From assembly GCA_015832175.1 (NCBI GenBank), contig WJXW01000009.1:1364001-1428000 (forward strand): 64,000 nucleotides of DNA, written 5' to 3'. This document shows, in pieces, positions 32,400 to 44,400 of this stretch; position 1 is the stretch's first letter; each line of letters opens with the position of its first letter. The notes under the pieces were generated by a model that saw nothing but the letters and a program-made list of their open reading frames with translations, had not been told where the DNA came from and did not search any database. This stretch comes from Paraphaeosphaeria minitans (lineage: Eukaryota > Ascomycota > Dothideomycetes > Pleosporales > Didymosphaeriaceae). The translations under genes and the position numbers were made by a program.

Positions 32400-33640
32400 T
32401 TCTAGGTCTTCTAGAAAAGAGTTGTTTAAAGGAACAGAGAAACGTAATAGAGTCTAGAATAACCTACTAATAAATACCTCTAATATTACTAAGTTAGTAG
32501 AATAACTGCAGAACTTAATTACTGCTAGAGACAAAGACTACTCTACTATATAAACGCTATAACTCTAGAATAAAGAGCTGCGTAAGCTCTTTATACACTA
32601 ATAGGCCTACGCTAGCACTGCCCTAGGCCTGTCTATTTCTACTATAGGGGGCAGATCCCTATTTACTAGTATAGACTAGCTAATCTTATAGCGTAAACTG
32701 CTTCTAAGCCTAACTAAGTTTAGGGGCTTAAAGACATAGTTTAGGGCCTAGAAGGTTATAATAGATTATAAGCTCTAGGCTAATAAGTAGTTTATTAGCT
32801 CCCCCTAAGAGGAATAGGCGCTAATATAGGACTGCCTAGATAATAGTCTTTAGGACATAGTGGCGGCCTTCTACTAAACTAGGGGGGCAGATAGCCAGTT
32901 TAACCTATAGACGTTTATATAGTACCTTACCTTCGTGTACACTAATAAACACGCCTAGTAAAAGGCTAAAGTACGCTTTAATATAATTAGGTAGGGCCCT
33001 AGGGAGAGTTTCTCTAACTTTTACGTCCGCTTTAAACAGACCTTAGTAGAGGTGGGCAGCAGCTAGTAAGGTAACGCTAAAAAACTACGTAAGTTACGCT
33101 ACGTAATCTAGCGTAATATCTATATAGTTACCCTTAACTGTAACGTTTCTAAAGGGGACTATAACGTGGCTATTACTAGGTTTTTATAGATTGCAGCGGA
33201 CCTTAAAATAGAGGCTCTAGAAGATAAGCTTACTACTTAAGCTACCTTCTATAAGGGTGGCTAGTTCCCTCCTAAAGATAGTAATAGTAATATCTATATA
33301 ACTCCTATAGTAGCTTTAACCTTAATCTGGCCCTAAGTTAGTAGAGAGGCGGGTAAGCAGCGCCTAAACTAGATACCTAAATATATTTTCTAGTAACGCT
33401 AGGACGTAGGCGTGTACACTTACTATAGTAAGCCTAACTATATAGCTAGAGCCTACCCTAATATAGTTTTACTCTAGGTAATTGTAACCTAACCTTAGTA
33501 TAATAAGATAAGTATTTAGTTAGGAAAAGAATAGCCCCTAGTCTAGCGCTAACGTAGGGGCTAAGCGCGATAGTATTAATAGAGGTATAATTAGGGCGAG
33601 CTGCGATAGTTAGAGTGGCTAAGGCTAGGGTAGGTATAAA
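32400..33640 (+). pseudogene. Gag of E1
   Basis: Readable capsid-like stretch: ADSQFNLQTFIQYLTFVY (about 32880-32940), then KAKVRFNIIRQGPRESFSNF and YVRFKQTLVEVG, typical of gypsy Gag. The zinc knuckle at 33413-33456 reads YTYYSKPNYIARAY: all four CX2CX4HX4C ligands have become Tyr by single transitions. The start codon is not clear. The region before 32880 is poorly readable. Confidence 0.75.
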
Positions 33641-33659
33641 TAGGCCTACTCCTACCCTC

Positions 33660-36600
33660 TACGTTTTCCTTAACAGTATATAGTATATAGAGGCCCTAAT
33701 TAATATAGGGTGTAAATGCTTTATAGTAATTAGCCCTAGACTAGTAGATTCGCTCTCGCTATAGCGCATTATAATCCTAGCCTAGAAGCTAGAATAGGCT
33801 ACTAGGTTGTTACTATAGACCCTTATTATAGAAATAGCGGTAGTGCCTTATAATATATCTAGGTAGTAATAGACCCTTTACGCTTATGTAATCCCTAACC
33901 TCTACTAGGATATAATTTTAAGGGCCCCCTAGCTAGCTAAGTCTAGGGTAGTAGTAGATATCTATAGTAGCAAAATTATAATTAGCGTGGCTAGGGGTCT
34001 TATCGCTCTTAATACCTAGATAGTAGAGAGGCGGGGCCTCTTTGCCACGCTAGTAAATAAAGAGAATAACATAACACTCTTTAATACTCTAGATAAAGAC
34101 TAGGAAAGGGTATTCCTAACTTTACTCTAAGATCTTACCTAGATACTTATAATAACGCTTCTTTGTATAGTAGGACCTCTACCCCCCTATAATATAGTAG
34201 GGCTAGGCCTTACTAAAGATAGTAGGACTCTCCCCCTAGAACTAGTAGAGTACGCTACTATCTTTAATAAGACTAAAGTGTCTAGCCTCCTACTACACTA
34301 GGGTACATTAGACTACTATATCTGCCTAAGGTAAACCCTAAGCAGCTCCTTTCTAAGACTGCCCTAGGGCCTACTATATAGTATGTCTAGAGATTAGCTA
34401 GCAGAACTCTGGCGCTAATTTATAAAACTTATAGATAAGAGCTAAATATAAGCTAGCTCCTCCTTAGTAAGTGTTCTAGTCCTTCTAGCCCTAAAGCCTA
34501 GGGGGAAATAGTGCCTATATATTAACTATTAGGAGATTAACGCGATCTCTAAGCTAGATTAGTACTTTTTCTTACTTATTAAAAAGACACTACGCACCCT
34601 CTCTTAGGCTATTTAGTTTATAAAAGTAGATATCTACGCTGCCTTCTATAAGCTGCGAGTTATAAAAAGGGAAGAATACTATACTGCGTTTTATACCTAG
34701 TTTGGCCTCTTTAAGTGGTTAGTGGTTTTATTTAGACTAACTAGGGCACCTACTACATTTTAGCGCTATATTAATGGCGCTCTAAAGGATACCCTAGGTA
34801 ATATATATATAGCTTACCTAGATAATGTCCTTATTTATACAATAGGGCCCCTACGCTAACACTAGAACTATGTGCGATAAGTGCTAGGACTCCTATAGAA
34901 AGCTAGACTATATGTGGACTTAGGGAAATATAAATTCGCGATAACAGAGGTTAGGTACCTAGGGTATTTTATTATAGTAGGTAAGGCTATTTGCCCTAAT
35001 CTAGTAAAAATATAAGTAATTAATTAATAGGACGCCCCCTTTATAGTGCGTATAGTCTACTACTTTATTAGCTTTACTAACTTCTATTATAAGTTTCTCT
35101 CCTAATTCTCTAAGTAGGCTGTACCCTTATATGCCCTTACTAAGAAAGGGGTCCTGTTTTAATAGGGCCCTAGAGAATAAGAGGCCTTCTAGGCCCTAAA
35201 GGACATATTTGTATAGGGCCCTATCCTAGCGCTCTAGGACCTAGAGCGCGACACGCTAGTAGAGGTAGACTACTTAGGCAGCGCTACTAGGGCCTACCTC
35301 TTTTAACGTATTAGGGGGATCTGGCACTTTATAGCCTACTACTCTATAGCCCTAACACTAGCCTAGTAGAACTACACTATTTATAATAAAGAGCTGCTTA
35401 TAATTATGTAGGCCTTATAGGTATAGAGACTAGAGCTAATAGGAGTAGTACGCCCCTTTAAGATTCTAATAGACTATAAGAACTTTAAATACTTTATAAA
35501 GATCTAAGAATTAAGTAAGCGCTAGCACTAGTAGTTAGAGTTACTTTCTACCTTTTACTTCTACCTTTACTACTAGCCTAGATCCTAGGTGGCTAGACTA
35601 GACGTACTAAGCTGGCGTAAGTAGGATATAGCCTAGTAGATAAGAACAAACGCCCTACTAATAGTGTCTAGGACTATTTAGGCTACCCTAGTGTAGACGC
35701 AATCTTTAATAGCGCTAGTAGGGGCTTAGATTTTTACTAACACGCATCTATAGGCACTCTAGAACATAGCTATAGTAGAGTTCCCCTCTTATTATATTAG
35801 GCTTAAGGCGGTGCGCTATAGTAACTATATATTCTTTATAGTAGTTACTACCTCCTAATAAATTAGGGACTATATAATTAGTATGTATAGGTCCCTTCTA
35901 TAGCGAGGAGTCCTTTAGGTCCTAGCTTAGGAACCTTTTACTACTGCTATTATATAGCGCGTATATAAGTCTCTAGTTGTGGGCTATTCTAGGAAGAACT
36001 CTATATTTAAGATTATTTACTAGGACTACTACTAGGATAATATATCTAAAGACATTGCCTAATTCGTGCGTAATTACTACTACGCAGGAGTGTATGTAGA
36101 CTAGTAGAAGTAGTAAGGTTTTCTATAGCCACTCCTAATTATAGACTAGTACTAGGCGTAATTCTTAATAGATTTTATAGTAGACTTTCTCTAGGCCTCT
36201 ACAGCAGCACCGTAATACCTGCTTGTAATTACTAATAGGCTGTTAAAGTATATATAACTAGAAACTATAACTTCTATAATAGTAGAGCACTATGCAGCCT
36301 ACTTCTATAATATATAGTAGTAGTTCTATAGCTTCTCTACTTTACTAATTATAGATAGAGGCTTAGACTAGCTAGGGAAGTTCTAGACTACGCTATGTAA
36401 ATTAACTAGAATAAAATAACTCCTCTCTATAGTATACTACCCCTAGACTAATAGTGGCATAGAGAGGGTAAACTAGAAGGTACTCTTAGACCTCCGCATT
36501 ATAGTTAACTTTAAATAGATAGACTAGTTAGACTACCTCCTAGCCTACTAGCTTATATTAAATAATAGAGTATCTACTACTATAGGCCTAAGCCTAAACT

Positions 36601-37538
36601 TTTTACTAAATAGATATTACGTTAATCTCCTTAAGAGAATTCTCTTACTAGTGGAGTCTACTTACACCCCTATTAGGAGGGTAAAGCACTTCCTAGACTA
36701 CTTTAAAAGAGGGATAGTTTTAGTCTAGGCCGCTATTACCTATAGATAGTAGCGCACTATAGAGGCTATAAACTATACCTACTACTTTATAGAGTAATTC
36801 TAAGTTAAAGATAAGATATAGTTCTTACTACGTAATATAAAAACTAACTAGCTAAAGAAGAAACTTAACTAGCTTAAGGTTAAGTATACTATAATAGCTA
36901 TACTATCCCTACTTATAGTAACACTAGACCTATCTAGTAATCTCTATAAGACTGTCTATATTAACCTCTTTAAGTAAGCGGCGGACAATCCCCTATCTAG
37001 TTAGACCTAGGCTAACACCTAGCTAGACCTAGCCTTAGAGCTAGAAGAAACAGATCTAGACCTATATAAATAGAAAGTAGAGGAGGTCCTACGTATTTAG
37101 AATACCTAGGGAAAATAATAATAGGCGCTAGTAAAGTAGACTAGATAGGTATTACTAACTTAGGTGCTAGTTAAAAACATTATAAATACTATAGCTCTAG
37201 ACCGCTTTAAGGCCACCTAGGGGGACTATAGGCACAATAATAGTTTTATTTAGCCTATAGGGAAGAACATATAAATATTATAAAAAAAGCTATAATAGGT
37301 ATTTAAGAATTTATTCCCTTACTAATTTAGTGGAGGCGCTATCTATCTAAAAACTACTAAAGGCTATTAGCCCTAGGGTTACTATAACTAAAGCGGCACT
37401 AAAGTAACACTAGGTAAGAATAAAGGGGGGCTATAATAACTATATTACTTTTCGCACTAGTGGCAGCGGCACTTAGGAGGGTGCACTAAGCTAGCCCTAG
37501 ATAAAGGCTTAGGCAGAGTTACTCTATAAGGCTCTTAA
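33660..37538 (+). pseudogene. Pol of E1 (protease, RT, RNase H, integrase, chromodomain)
   Basis: Protease LINIGCKCF at 33697-33723 (D-x-G with Asp to Asn). RT: FIKVDIYAAFYKLR about 34618-34660 and YLDN at 34815-34826. RNase H: VDYLGSATRA about 35265-35294 and YNKELLAI about 35381-35405. Integrase: zinc finger with VGYSRKNS (35980) to NYYYAG (36080), IDFIVDF (36168), IIDRGL (36349), SGIERVN (36450). Chromodomain about 37080-37235, with ALVKQTRQVLLTQ where Trp codons are now TAG. Ends LQGS then TAA at 37536-37538. Frame is one unit throughout. Confidence 0.88.
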
Positions 37539-37539
37539 T

Positions 37540-38920
37540 ATAGGTTAAAAGGTATACGCTGTTAGGCTAGGGCTGCTAGAAGGATAGGGTAGCGTTAGCT
37601 AGGAGCTGTCCTAAGTTGCTCTATAATAGTAGTAAGTAGGTTAGTAGTCTACGCTTAGGTCTAAATTATTTTATTTAGGCGTTGGCCTATGCTCTCCTTA
37701 GATCGCTAGATATAATTTCCTATATTATTTATTCACTCTACTATATTGTTGGCTAACGCTACTAGGTTCTAATTATAGTTACTACTACACTAGGCTAGAG
37801 TTATTTAGAGCGAAGGTGCCACTAGGGCTATATCTATACTAGGGGGGGCGACTACTGTTCTGTTACTACGCTAAAGTAGAGGTATAGTAAGGGAGTCTAG
37901 CTCTTAAATTAGGCTAGAGTTTTTAAGCGCTAAGTTTAGGTACTACTTATACTGCTAGGCTAAGCAGTAGAACTCCGCTGTAAAGGTAGGTAGCGTTCTA
38001 GTTATAGGCTTCTAGAGGTTAGTGCTATACATTCTAGGATTATAGATATATAAATTGCTATTAATCTAGCCTTGCTCTATATATTTAATCTAGAGGCGTA
38101 GAGCCCGCCTTAGGCCTAGGTTATTAGTAAAGGGGGCAGAATTGTACTAGTAGGTGGCCTTAGTATAATAGTAGGCGCTATAGGAGTAGCCTTAGAATAG
38201 TTAATAGCTATATAAACATTAATAATAATCTAGAATATAAAGCTATAGACTTACTTTATGCGCCTAAGCTACTTTAGGCGCCTAATACATTTAATACATA
38301 TAAGGCCTATATTAGGGTTAGCTAGCTTTTTATCTAAACTATCTCTTTAAAGGACCGCGCTCTTAGTAACGTAGAGCCGCTTTAGAGTATAGGTAAGAGT
38401 AATAGAGTTAAGGTAATTAGCTAGTACACGCCTCTTAAAAGTTATAAAAAAGTAAAAGTAATTACTACTATTAGGCTACTACGTAAGCGTGTTAAGGCTC
38501 TAAAGAATCTCTTTTACCTTAGTGTTATTAATTTCCTCTTTAGTGTGCGCATAGCTAGGCTTAGTAAGACACTAGTTTAGGTCTAGAGGGTTATTACTAC
38601 TACTACCGCTAGGACTAAAGATATCTACTAAAGCAGCGCCACTTTAGAGACTGTTGTTAATAATATTAATATTAGCTATAGCTATAAACAGAACACTAAA
38701 AAAGAGGGCTAGAAGGCTAATAAGAGTATAGAGGCGTATAGCGTAGGAATAGGAGGGGGACTAGATTAGGTCTAAAAGGAGATAGGGATAGAGGTAGTCG
38801 CAGATAGTTAAGGAAGTTAGAATAGGCGTAGGTTAGGGTTAGTATAGAAAAGAGAGAGTAGAGAAGGGAAGAGGGAAGGTAGAGTAACATAGACATAAGG
38901 AGACTATAATAGCAACGCAC
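37540..38920 (-). pseudogene. Possible antisense ORF of E1 with membrane-like segment
   Basis: Between pol and the 3' LTR the sense strand is blank, but the minus strand holds a frame with a hydrophobic stretch LYTLISLLALFFSVLFIAIA (about 38760-38680), then NINIINNS, a Ser-rich run, and KPSYAHTKEEINNTK. The same frame is present in E3 (50480-50760). No ATG is visible; the nearest upstream frame (38920-38717) opens with GTG and lies in a pyrimidine-rich tract, possibly an intron or leader. Weaker than the A and B2 antisense genes. Confidence 0.35.
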
Positions 38921-39147
38921 TACTAAGGTAATAGATATATAATAATTATATTAGAAAAGGCAGGAGAGCTGTCCTGTCGCCTTATAATAATAAGGTGAAT
39001 AAACAAACCGCCTAATAAAGGCCTTTACCTTAAAGCCACCTTAGGGCTGCCTCTACACTACTACTTTACTATAGTATAATACTCCTAAGATCTCTAAAGC
39101 TTACTTTGTAACTATAAGACGTTTTAAACTAAGTAAGGTCTAGAGTA

Positions 39148-39339
39148 TGTAATAGGCTAGGGTATAGCCCTAGCCTTTAGAAGGATTTTAAAGAAAGGAA
39201 CTACCCTAAAGAAGTAAACCTACTAAGGAAAACTCTTCTTATAAGCGGCACACCCCCCTATAGAGACTTAATACCTAGAATTTATCCTTTATATTTGGCA
39301 CTTACAGTTCTGTTTATTCTTTAAGGCTAGCCTATAACA
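39148..39339 (+). repeat. 3' LTR of E1
   Basis: 192 bp, tgtaataggctag...ctagcctataaca, followed by TSD tagcg (39340-39344). No strong purine tract directly before it; a long purine-rich run lies further up at 38840-38890. Confidence 0.88.
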
Positions 39340-39344
39340 TAGCG

Positions 39345-39502
39345 TTTACTTAAGTCTAGAGATTCTATATCTTAGTATAGTCTACTTACTAGTCTAAAAC
39401 TACTACTCTATATTCTACTATTTATAAAGGAAAGCTCTTCTTACCTATTTTATACTTAGTAAGCTCTGCTTTATATAATTAAATACTCGCTATAGAAACT
39501 GC
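39345..39502 (-). mobile_element. 5' internal fragment of reverse F
   Basis: Reverse complement of forward F 41480 to about 41330 (shared tagtctacttactagtctaa). Homology ends at about 39502, where element B integrase starts; ~326 bp of F leader and its 5' LTR are lost, so a deletion removed this border. Confidence 0.75.
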
Positions 39503-39954
39503 ACAAGACACCTAGGATGCCTTAATAAAATACTAGATTAATATATACTAAGGCCTACTAGATTATATTATCTATAACCTAGGAACTAACTTCGCTTCTA
39601 ATAAGTTTTAGAATTATGTAAAGATAGTTAGGGCAGAATATAGGCAAATGCTAGTAGAGGTACACTAGGCTATAGGTAAGATTAAAAGAGTATATACACT
39701 ACTATACTAAGTATATAATATCTTAAGAGCTAAGATTAACAGTTGTATAGATAATAAGATAGTGCTATAAATAGTAGTAAAGGCACTAAATAACACAGCT
39801 AGGCCTAATAGTATAGTACCTACCCTCCTAGTCTTTAGTGCCTACCTAAAGATTAATAAAGACTCTCTACCCTTACTAGAACTAATTGCCTAAGCTAATA
39901 TAGTTTAGAAAGTAATAAAAATACTTAAAAAGAATAGAGCTAAAGTTAAAGTTA
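39503..39954 (+). pseudogene. Integrase C-terminal half of element B
   Basis: Frame with DYIIYNLGTNFASNKFQNY, VHQAIGKIKRVYTLLYQVY, then KALNNTARPN and VPTLLVFSAYLKI (about 39810-39860), the segment conserved in fungal copia-like polyproteins after the integrase core. It would join at 40203 to TLTLLLSSKVLAQREK, the region just after integrase. A solo B LTR with TSD cttat splits the two. The catalytic core itself is deleted. Confidence 0.6.
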
Positions 39955-39959
39955 CTTAT

Positions 39960-40197
39960 TGTCTATATAGTTTATTATACAAATAGCACTAAGTGAAATA
40001 GGGGCCTGCCTACCTATAGGAACCCGCATAAGAACCCACTACTTAGGTTAGCGCTAAGAGGCAGAGACTTTATAAGGTCCTTAGTGCCCCTTTGTACAAT
40101 AGACAAGACGTAATTAATTAAACCTACTTCTTACCCTTTATACAATAGTATACTATTAACCCTTAAATGCTTAATTACAGATTAAGCCAAACCTACA
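39960..40197 (+). repeat. Solo LTR of family B inside element B
   Basis: 238 bp, tgtctatatag...aacctaca, perfect 5 bp TSD cttat at 39955-39959 and 40198-40202. It carries a single copy of the block that is duplicated in the other two B LTRs, so it represents the ancestral LTR form. Confidence 0.9.
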
Positions 40198-40810
40198 CTT
40201 ATATAATTAATACTAAGAATAGCCTATTATCGCATAAAACCCTTACACTCCTACTTAGCTCTAAAGTTTTAGCCTAGAGAGAAAAGAACGGATAGTAAAG
40301 ACTATACAAGATTAAAAGTATTAAAAAAAGAAACATCATTCTAGAGCTTAAAAATAGACCTCTAAAACTGCGCTATATATAGGTTAAACTATACTATTGC
40401 GCAACTAAAGATAGTATATAGGAACTATGAGATATAGATGCTCCTATGCCTATACAAATTAAAGCCCTAAAGCTAAGGCTAAGGGGAAGACTTAGAAAGG
40501 ACTAAACTACTATAGTTACATAATTAGGTAAAGCTTAATAAAAATTAGAAAGACTAAACACTTAGTTTATTACTTAAAAAGAACAAAATAAATTTAAGCT
40601 TACAGTAAAGCTTTGTATAAATAGTGTTATTACTACACCTAGCTAGCCCTTTAAAGAATTAGATATGGTAGAAATAAATACTTTTATTACTAATAGCACT
40701 TTTAAAATCTTATTATACAACCCTAATAAACAATCTAGCTATATTTTTAACCTACGTCTTATATAAGAGATTAAAGGCAAGACAACCTAACTATATAAGA
40801 AATTAAGACT

Positions 40811-41004
40811 TGTTAAAGTAAACACTCACTTTCGTAATTCTTTCTAGATCCACTAATTTAAATCACGGGATTCTTGCCAAGAGGCTCGTTTCTTTTGTAT
40901 ATAGTCTACCCTTTTGGCATCCTTTCCTACAATTAGCTATTTGTATTCTTTACAACTCTGCTCCTAAATATCCTGTGTTAGTTTAAGCCCTTTTTACTAC
41001 AACA
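40811..41004 (+). repeat. 5' LTR of forward F
   Basis: 194 bp, tgttaaagtaaacac...tttactacaaca. Differs from the 3' LTR (47901-48094) by C/T and G/A changes only as far as I can align it by eye. Confidence 0.9.
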
Positions 41005-41479
41005 GTTATAAGCCTAGCGCTTAGAACGTAAGATAATTCTCCCTACCTACTTAGTAACGCTCGAATTATTATACAACACTCTATTTAGAACCTCTCTACA
41101 ATATAACCCCTCTATTCCTAATTACAAAAATTGTTAAAATAGTAGAAGTATAGCTCGTTAATTGCGCTAGCTAGCCCTATTAGTTTGTCTAGCTTTAATT
41201 CTAAGTAAACTTAAAAGGAATGTGGAACTAAATTAACCTAGAGGTAATTAACGCTCTAGTAATTAATTACGTAAAGCTAGAATAACCTCCGCTCTTATAG
41301 AAACTATTACTAATTGCGGATACAGCCTCTATAGTAAATATTTAATTATACAAAGTAGAGCTTACTAGGTATAAAATAGATAAGGAGAGCTTTCCTTTAC
41401 AAATAGTAGAATATAGAGCAGTAGTTTTAGACTAGTAAGTAGACTATACTAAAATACAGAATCTCTAGACTTAGGTAAA

Positions 41480-44400
41480 TACTATAGTATCGCCTAATCT
41501 GCTTACTCCTACCATAACCACTCTAGTTAATACACGCTAAACTACACTTTAGTCCCTAATTTAACTCTTAAAGAAAGATCTCGCACTAAATAAAAGAGCT
41601 ATATAGAATAATGTTTAAGCTTTGTACCGTGCTTATCTTAAGAAGACTAAGCAGGTAAGACAAAGTCTTAAGACCTAGTTTAAAGAGTAGCAGCTTCTCT
41701 ATTAAAAAGCAAAAACCTACTTAATTAGCGAAATTAGTAGACTACTTACTACCTAAGATTTCCTAGATGCAATTGCCGCGCGTATAGCACTAGATTAGGC
41801 CTAATTAATAAACTAACAGCTAATCTAGGAAAAGACGCTAGGACGGAATTAGATTACGCTAGACAATCTGGGGAAGGTATTTTTGGCGCTTATCTAGGAG
41901 TATTTAATCTAATCTAGTTCTAATAAAATAAGTGGGGTATTCGCCACTTTTAATAGATTATTAAAACAATCTACTAACTCTAATAGTTCTAGTTCGTCTA
42001 ATTAGACAAAGAAACAACTAAACTGTCCCTATAAGCCCTATACTTATAGGTGGAAACTAATAGAGTGGTAAAGACTTTAAACCGCGATAGCTGGATTACC
42101 CTAGGATAGAATATTATTATTTAATCTTACTAATAAAGAAAAATTAGAGATTCTTAATTAACTTAAGTAGCCTAAGTGGTCAAACCTTCGTAATGTGATT
42201 ACAAAGGTAGGATAGAACAAGAAATAATCTTTTACTAAGACTATTAAGTATTCTAGTAGTATTACTGCTACTCTACTAAACCTATTTAATCTGCCTACAG
42301 ACAATAGAGAATCAGGTGTCTACTCTACTCTACATTCTAACGCTTATCCTCTATTAGAATGTACAATACTAGATAGTGCTATAGCAGTTCACCTAGTTAA
42401 CAATCACAAAAGACTTATTCCTAGAACGGTTTAATTATTAAATAAGAGTGTAGAGGTAGGTACATAAAGCCTCCTAATCTTAGGAATTAGTAATAGACTA
42501 ATTAAGAACGCTTTACATAGGAAAAATAGGAGATTTATAGAAAATCTACTGCTCTAAGGAGTGAAAGTAGTAGAAGGCTTTTATGTAAATATTATATTAG
42601 AAGCTCTTTTAAAGAAAGTAAAGATTTAGTACTTTAGTTTAGATTACACTCTTAGGATTAGAAGCCTAGAATAAAGCGTTGTTTTAGTAGACCTAAGATG
42701 TAAGTATAACTTTACTTTCCTATAATATAAGCTAATCCGCTCTTATCTAACTATTATAAGTGTGACTACTAAAGGATCATTCTAGGTTAATATTAAGAGA
42801 TTAGATTCTAAGGACCTTTAGCACCTTTAAGTAGGGTATATAGGAAGTAGAGCCCTATAAGCTCTAGTAACTGCAGCCTAAGGTGTAAAGATTACTAGAA
42901 TGTTAAGAAAGGATTGCGAGCACTATACTACTATACACGTAACTTAGGTAATTTTTAGGAGACCTAGAGATTAATTTTCTAGGCTATTTCACTTATTATC
43001 CTAGGATCTATTTAATATGCCTACTACTTAAAATAGAGAAAACTAGGTTTTGCTAATTAAAGAAGATTTTAGTAAGAAACCTTACGTTTTTAATCTTAGA
43101 ATAAAGACGCTTTTTAAGATAATAAAAGTCTAGTAGGATTTCTTAGCTCTTATTAATACAAAATACGAGCTTTAAATTAGAAAAATCTACTAGGATAATA
43201 ATACAGCAACACTTCTATAGAGAGGGAAATCCTAGTACGAATTCTAGGCTAATTAGGAAGAGATAATAATAAGCAGACTACTGCCCTATACGCATAAGCC
43301 TAATAGCGCTGTAGAAAGAGTAGGCTAGGAGCTTATAACAAAAGTAATTAAAATGTAAATAAGCGTAAATCTGCTATTAAATCTCTGGCCTAAGATTTTA
43401 TAACCGGCATGCTAGCTCTAAGGAATAATTCCTAGCCTAGTATTAGGCTATTAATCACCTAATAAAACGTTAGATGCTTAGTTTAGATAATATTTTTGTT
43501 ATTTTAAACTAGTAAAAACATAACATAGAACAGCTAATCTTTGTCTAAACTAGAGTGCTGTCTACGCCTATAGCTACTAAGCTTACCCTTTAGATTAGGA
43601 GCGTGCAGCTAGGCAAGATAGAAGAGAATTTAAAGTAAATCCTAAGGGCTATATTAGATACCTAGTAGGCTATAAAGCTTCTAATATTTACTAAATATAG
43701 ATTCCTTAGCTTAATTAGGTAATTACTATAAGAAACGTAAGGTTTAATAAGTCCTTATTCTATAAAGGATTAGAGGAATAATCTATTCTAAAGATAGAAG
43801 TATTAAAAATAGTAAAAAGCCTCTAAGAAAAAGAGCTAAATAATCTAGGAGAAGCGTATAAAAACGCGCTTAATATTCTTCCTAAAATAAACAAGTATAT
43901 AAGAACTACTACTAGACCTATAAGTAACTCTTAGGTAATTAAAAGCGAAGTAGGCTAGCTAAGTAATTAGGAACCTAAGGTACCTACTACTAAGCGAGCT
44001 ATAGGCTTAGCTAGCTAGTAGCTAAGAATTCGCTTAAGTAGGAAAGGAAGCATAGGACTTGTAACCCCTAATTAGACACTAGAGCTAGGTAATCTTAGGG
44101 GTAATCTATTAAGCAATTAAGAGATATCTAGCAGCCACTAGAACACTACTAGAAGAGCTAGCCTACTAGAATCTAGGGATTTAATACCCTATTTATTAGT
44201 AGAAACTAATTAGGTTACTAATTAACCTAGCGCAAATAACTTAATTACGCTAGACAAAGCAGATAACCTACTAGTGCGCTAAAGGCGAAGGCAGATCTAT
44301 CTAGAGGTAAGTAGAATAAGTAGGCGAAATTATAGTAAAGCACTAGAAATTAACTAACTAATAAATTGCTATCTGCTATTACGAAGATTAAGGAAGCAAA

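Larger units (their letters stand above)
32203..39339 (+). mobile_element. Complete gypsy chromovirus E1
   Basis: 7137 bp, 192 bp LTRs at 32203-32394 and 39148-39339, TSD tagcg at 32198-32202 and 39340-39344. It lies in the gag start of reverse F, whose sequence resumes at 39345. Order: gag, protease, RT, RNase H, integrase, chromodomain (stop about 37538), then 1.6 kb without sense coding before the 3' LTR. It is GC-richer than its surroundings (many gggcccc, gcgct words). Confidence 0.9.
19905..39502 (-). mobile_element. Reverse copia element F, interrupted by B2 and E1
   Basis: Pieces: 3' LTR and 3' internal part 19905-20489; pol and gag 27041-32202; 5' internal piece 39345-39502. They match forward F (40811-48094) in reverse complement, so the two copies form inverted arms over 5 kb long. 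About 870 bp equal to 46650-47515 is missing at the B2 junction, and the 5' LTR plus ~326 bp is missing at 39502. E1 insertion is marked by TSD tagcg. Confidence 0.8.

Noticed and set aside
37198..37490. KTTKGYQPQGYYNQSG-like frame after the E1 chromodomain as a separate gene
   Set aside because: In phase with pol and ends at its TAA (37538); it is the pol C-terminal tail.
38717..38920. 67-codon frames in E1 and E3 (50321-50524) as a stand-alone small gene
   Set aside because: Both open with GTG and lie in a pyrimidine-rich tract; composition follows the tract. Kept only as a possible leader or intron region of the E antisense frame.
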